From NCBI GenBank assembly GCA_039029935.1, contig JBCCFC010000675.1, positions 1-7,458 of the forward strand: 7,458 nucleotides of DNA, written 5' to 3'. This DNA comes from G039029935 sp039029935 (GTDB lineage: Bacteria > Chloroflexota > Anaerolineae > Caldilineales > Caldilineaceae). A program made the translations under genes and the position numbers. Below are positions 6,076 through 7,458 of this stretch, piece after piece; position 1 is the stretch's first letter, and every line of letters starts with the position of its first letter. The notes beneath the pieces are model-generated. The model made no database searches and had not been told where the DNA came from. It saw only the letters and a list, made by a program, of their open reading frames with translations.

Positions 6076-7203
6076 TTACAGTTGATTGACGAATAAACTA
6101 CGTGTCTCTTCGGCCATCTGAAGAAGGCGGAAGCGGCGGATGTTTGCCCAAAAATCGGCCAAATCTTCGATGGCATTAAACCGTTGCCCATCCTGCCAGA
6201 CCTGCTGGGCCTTTTTCTGTATCATCGTAATGTCTTGTTTGACGCCTGCCAGCCCACGCAAGGTCATCGCACAGGTATAGCCCAAGCGGACGAGTTGCGC
6301 ATCACCTGTCCAACCCACATCACGCAAACCCTTGATGTAGCCCTCAAAGATGGTTTGGTCGAGTGTATCGGCCTGCGAAAGTGAAAGTTGAGGTGCATAG
6401 AGTGCCAGCGCAACAAAGCAGACAAGCTCTTCCCCGACCGCCCCGCGCCCACATAAGGCCCAGTCAATCAGCGTGGTGCGGCTCTCATTGTGGAATATAT
6501 TTTGTGGAAAGACATCAAGATGACAGAATGTTTGGGGAAGACTCGCCAGCGTCTCACAATAACGCTGCCGTTCCTGCCAGATGGCTAAGATTGCATCCCT
6601 TTTAGATAAAGGGAGAACTCGCTGCACAAGTGGCTCTTGTAAATGCTCATCTAAGTTGTCAAATACATCGGCCAGCGGTGGGACGATGCGACAGTGCCAT
6701 TGGTCGGTCAACCAGGCGGCATCAGGCATAGGATGCCCCGTTAGGTAAGCACCGTTGAAGCGACCCAAGCGGCGCGCAACAAGCGCATAGTCTGCCAAAT
6801 CCCAGTTTAGTTTCCCTGCCGGAATATCCTCCATCCAAATCCAACAGGAATCAGAAAATTCGGTACAGCCATAGATATGTGGCGGCGTCAAATCACGCTG
6901 AGGCAGCGCGGTGAACTCTGCCGAGCGATAAAATTCGTATTCCCGTTTCCAATAGTAGGGCGAATCAACCGCCTCATCAGGACGCGCATAGAGAACTTTG
7001 AGTACAATCGACCAACGATGTATTGTCGCTGTCTGCCCAACAATGCGGTACAGGGCCGTCCCGCCCACCATACTCCCTGTCCCGCCGTGGATAGACGTAA
7101 TTTCCCATGTGGTGGGCATCGCGGTTGGATCCGCTAGGGCCTCGCAGACAATGGGGCGCAATAGTTTGCGGGTGATATTTTTGAGTATATCCGATTTTTG
7201 CAT
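6076..7203 (-). CDS. APH/choline-kinase-fold phosphotransferase, 375 aa
   Basis: This is a small-molecule kinase of the aminoglycoside phosphotransferase superfamily (PF01636-like), expected to transfer phosphate from ATP to a hydroxyl group. Visible parts of the kinase fold are a Gly-rich loop GGTGSMVGG (40-48), VLK with K69 as the likely ATP lysine, a Glu in WKREYEF (E88 or E90), the hinge WIWMED (121-126), the catalytic loop CHLDVFPQN (227-235; D230 catalytic, N235 metal ligand), and IDW (246-248; D247 metal ligand). The C-terminal helical lobe is complete. Length is somewhat above the usual 260-350. The start lies 14 nt after the preceding gene's stop and has no strong Shine-Dalgarno sequence, so translation is probably coupled to that gene. 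The substrate cannot be read from the sequence, and nothing ties it specifically to antibiotic resistance. Confidence 0.85.
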   Translation of the reverse strand: MQKSDILKNITRKLLRPIVCEALADPTAMPTTWEITSIHGGTGSMVGGTALYRIVGQTATIHRWSIVLKVLYARPDEAVDSPYYWKREYEFYRSAEFTALPQRDLTPPHIYGCTEFSDSCWIWMEDIPAGKLNWDLADYALVARRLGRFNGAYLTGHPMPDAAWLTDQWHCRIVPPLADVFDNLDEHLQEPLVQRVLPLSKRDAILAIWQERQRYCETLASLPQTFCHLDVFPQNIFHNESRTTLIDWALCGRGAVGEELVCFVALALYAPQLSLSQADTLDQTIFEGYIKGLRDVGWTGDAQLVRLGYTCAMTLRGLAGVKQDITMIQKKAQQVWQDGQRFNAIEDLADFWANIRRFRLLQMAEETRSLFVNQL

Positions 7204-7217
7204 TACTTATTGCTCAT

Positions 7218-7457
7218 CTATCCAAAAACATCAGCCAAGCCGAGCTGGTCCAGCCATTGGACTACATTTTCTCGCGCTTGCTCGGTCAAATCATTTTCGA
7301 TATGACGCACAATCATTTGGCGAGATTGCTCGATATATGACCGAGGCTCGCCAAGCTTCTTCTGCAGCAGCGCCGAGTTCTGGTTGACCGCCGACTTGGC
7401 CTTGTCCGACGCCTGCGACGCTTGGAGATGGAGCGACTTCAGGTCCTCGATCTCCCG
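7218..7457 (-). CDS. C-terminal fragment of an unidentified, probably coiled-coil protein
   Basis: An open frame enters from the right edge and ends at TAG (7218-7220), giving 79 residues. The first ~35 residues are rich in Gln, Ser, Ala, Lys and Leu (for example EIEDLKSLHLQASQASDKAK), as in a coiled coil. The remainder is an amphipathic helical tail ending in WLDQLGLADVFG. The continuous frame, the termination 14 nt before the next start, and the shared strand support a real gene co-transcribed with the phosphotransferase. I do not recognise the family. The edge-proximal part is much richer in GC (about 64% over 7361-7458) than the part near the stop (about 44% over 7201-7340). Confidence 0.65.
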   Translation of the reverse strand, partial: REIEDLKSLHLQASQASDKAKSAVNQNSALLQKKLGEPRSYIEQSRQMIVRHIENDLTEQARENVVQWLDQLGLADVFG

Positions 7458-7458
7458 C

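Overview
The window holds five genes, all on the minus strand: four complete and one cut by the right edge. GC is moderate (roughly half). No gene identifies the organism. A Tat-exported multicopper oxidase, ordinary sigma70-type promoters, strong Shine-Dalgarno sequences and small dispersed repeats indicate a free-living bacterium. A Chloroflexota-like or similar environmental origin is only a guess.

Layout from right to left, which is the direction of transcription. (1) 7218-7457 is the C-terminal end of an unidentified coiled-coil-like protein. (2) 14 nt later comes an aminoglycoside/choline-kinase-fold phosphotransferase (6076-7203). (3) A 153-bp gap carries a good promoter with a perfect 16-bp palindrome directly upstream of its -35 box. 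It drives a very large (1089 aa) Tat-dependent multicopper oxidase with all four copper-binding motifs (2653-5922). (4) Directly after the oxidase stop codon lies a ~147-bp MITE-like element with ~24-bp terminal inverted repeats, a possible TTA target duplication and a cloverleaf-like interior. (5) Next is a PF04185-type phosphoesterase without a signal peptide (1557-2444). (6) A 147-bp gap carries a 42-bp inverted repeat overlapping a promoter. It precedes a 334-aa protein resembling heme-binding beta-barrel proteins (405-1409), followed by a strong intrinsic terminator (288-325).

The leftmost 404 bases have no credible gene. They repeat, in the same orientation, the promoter/operator arrangement found before the 334-aa gene (same -35 with its upstream 9 bases, same 17-bp spacer, same -10, same 42-bp inverted repeat). 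That promoter points off the left edge and runs straight into a second, diverged copy of the MITE-like element.

Taken together, the oxidase, phosphoesterase and heme-binding-like genes could form a co-oriented redox/phosphate-ester group, with the oxidase and the 334-aa gene under separate palindromic operators. The shared operator suggests that the 334-aa gene and an unseen gene beyond the left edge form a small regulon. The best leads are this duplicated operator-promoter module, the structured mobile repeat, and the oversized oxidase with its own palindromic control site. The functional links between the genes are inferred.
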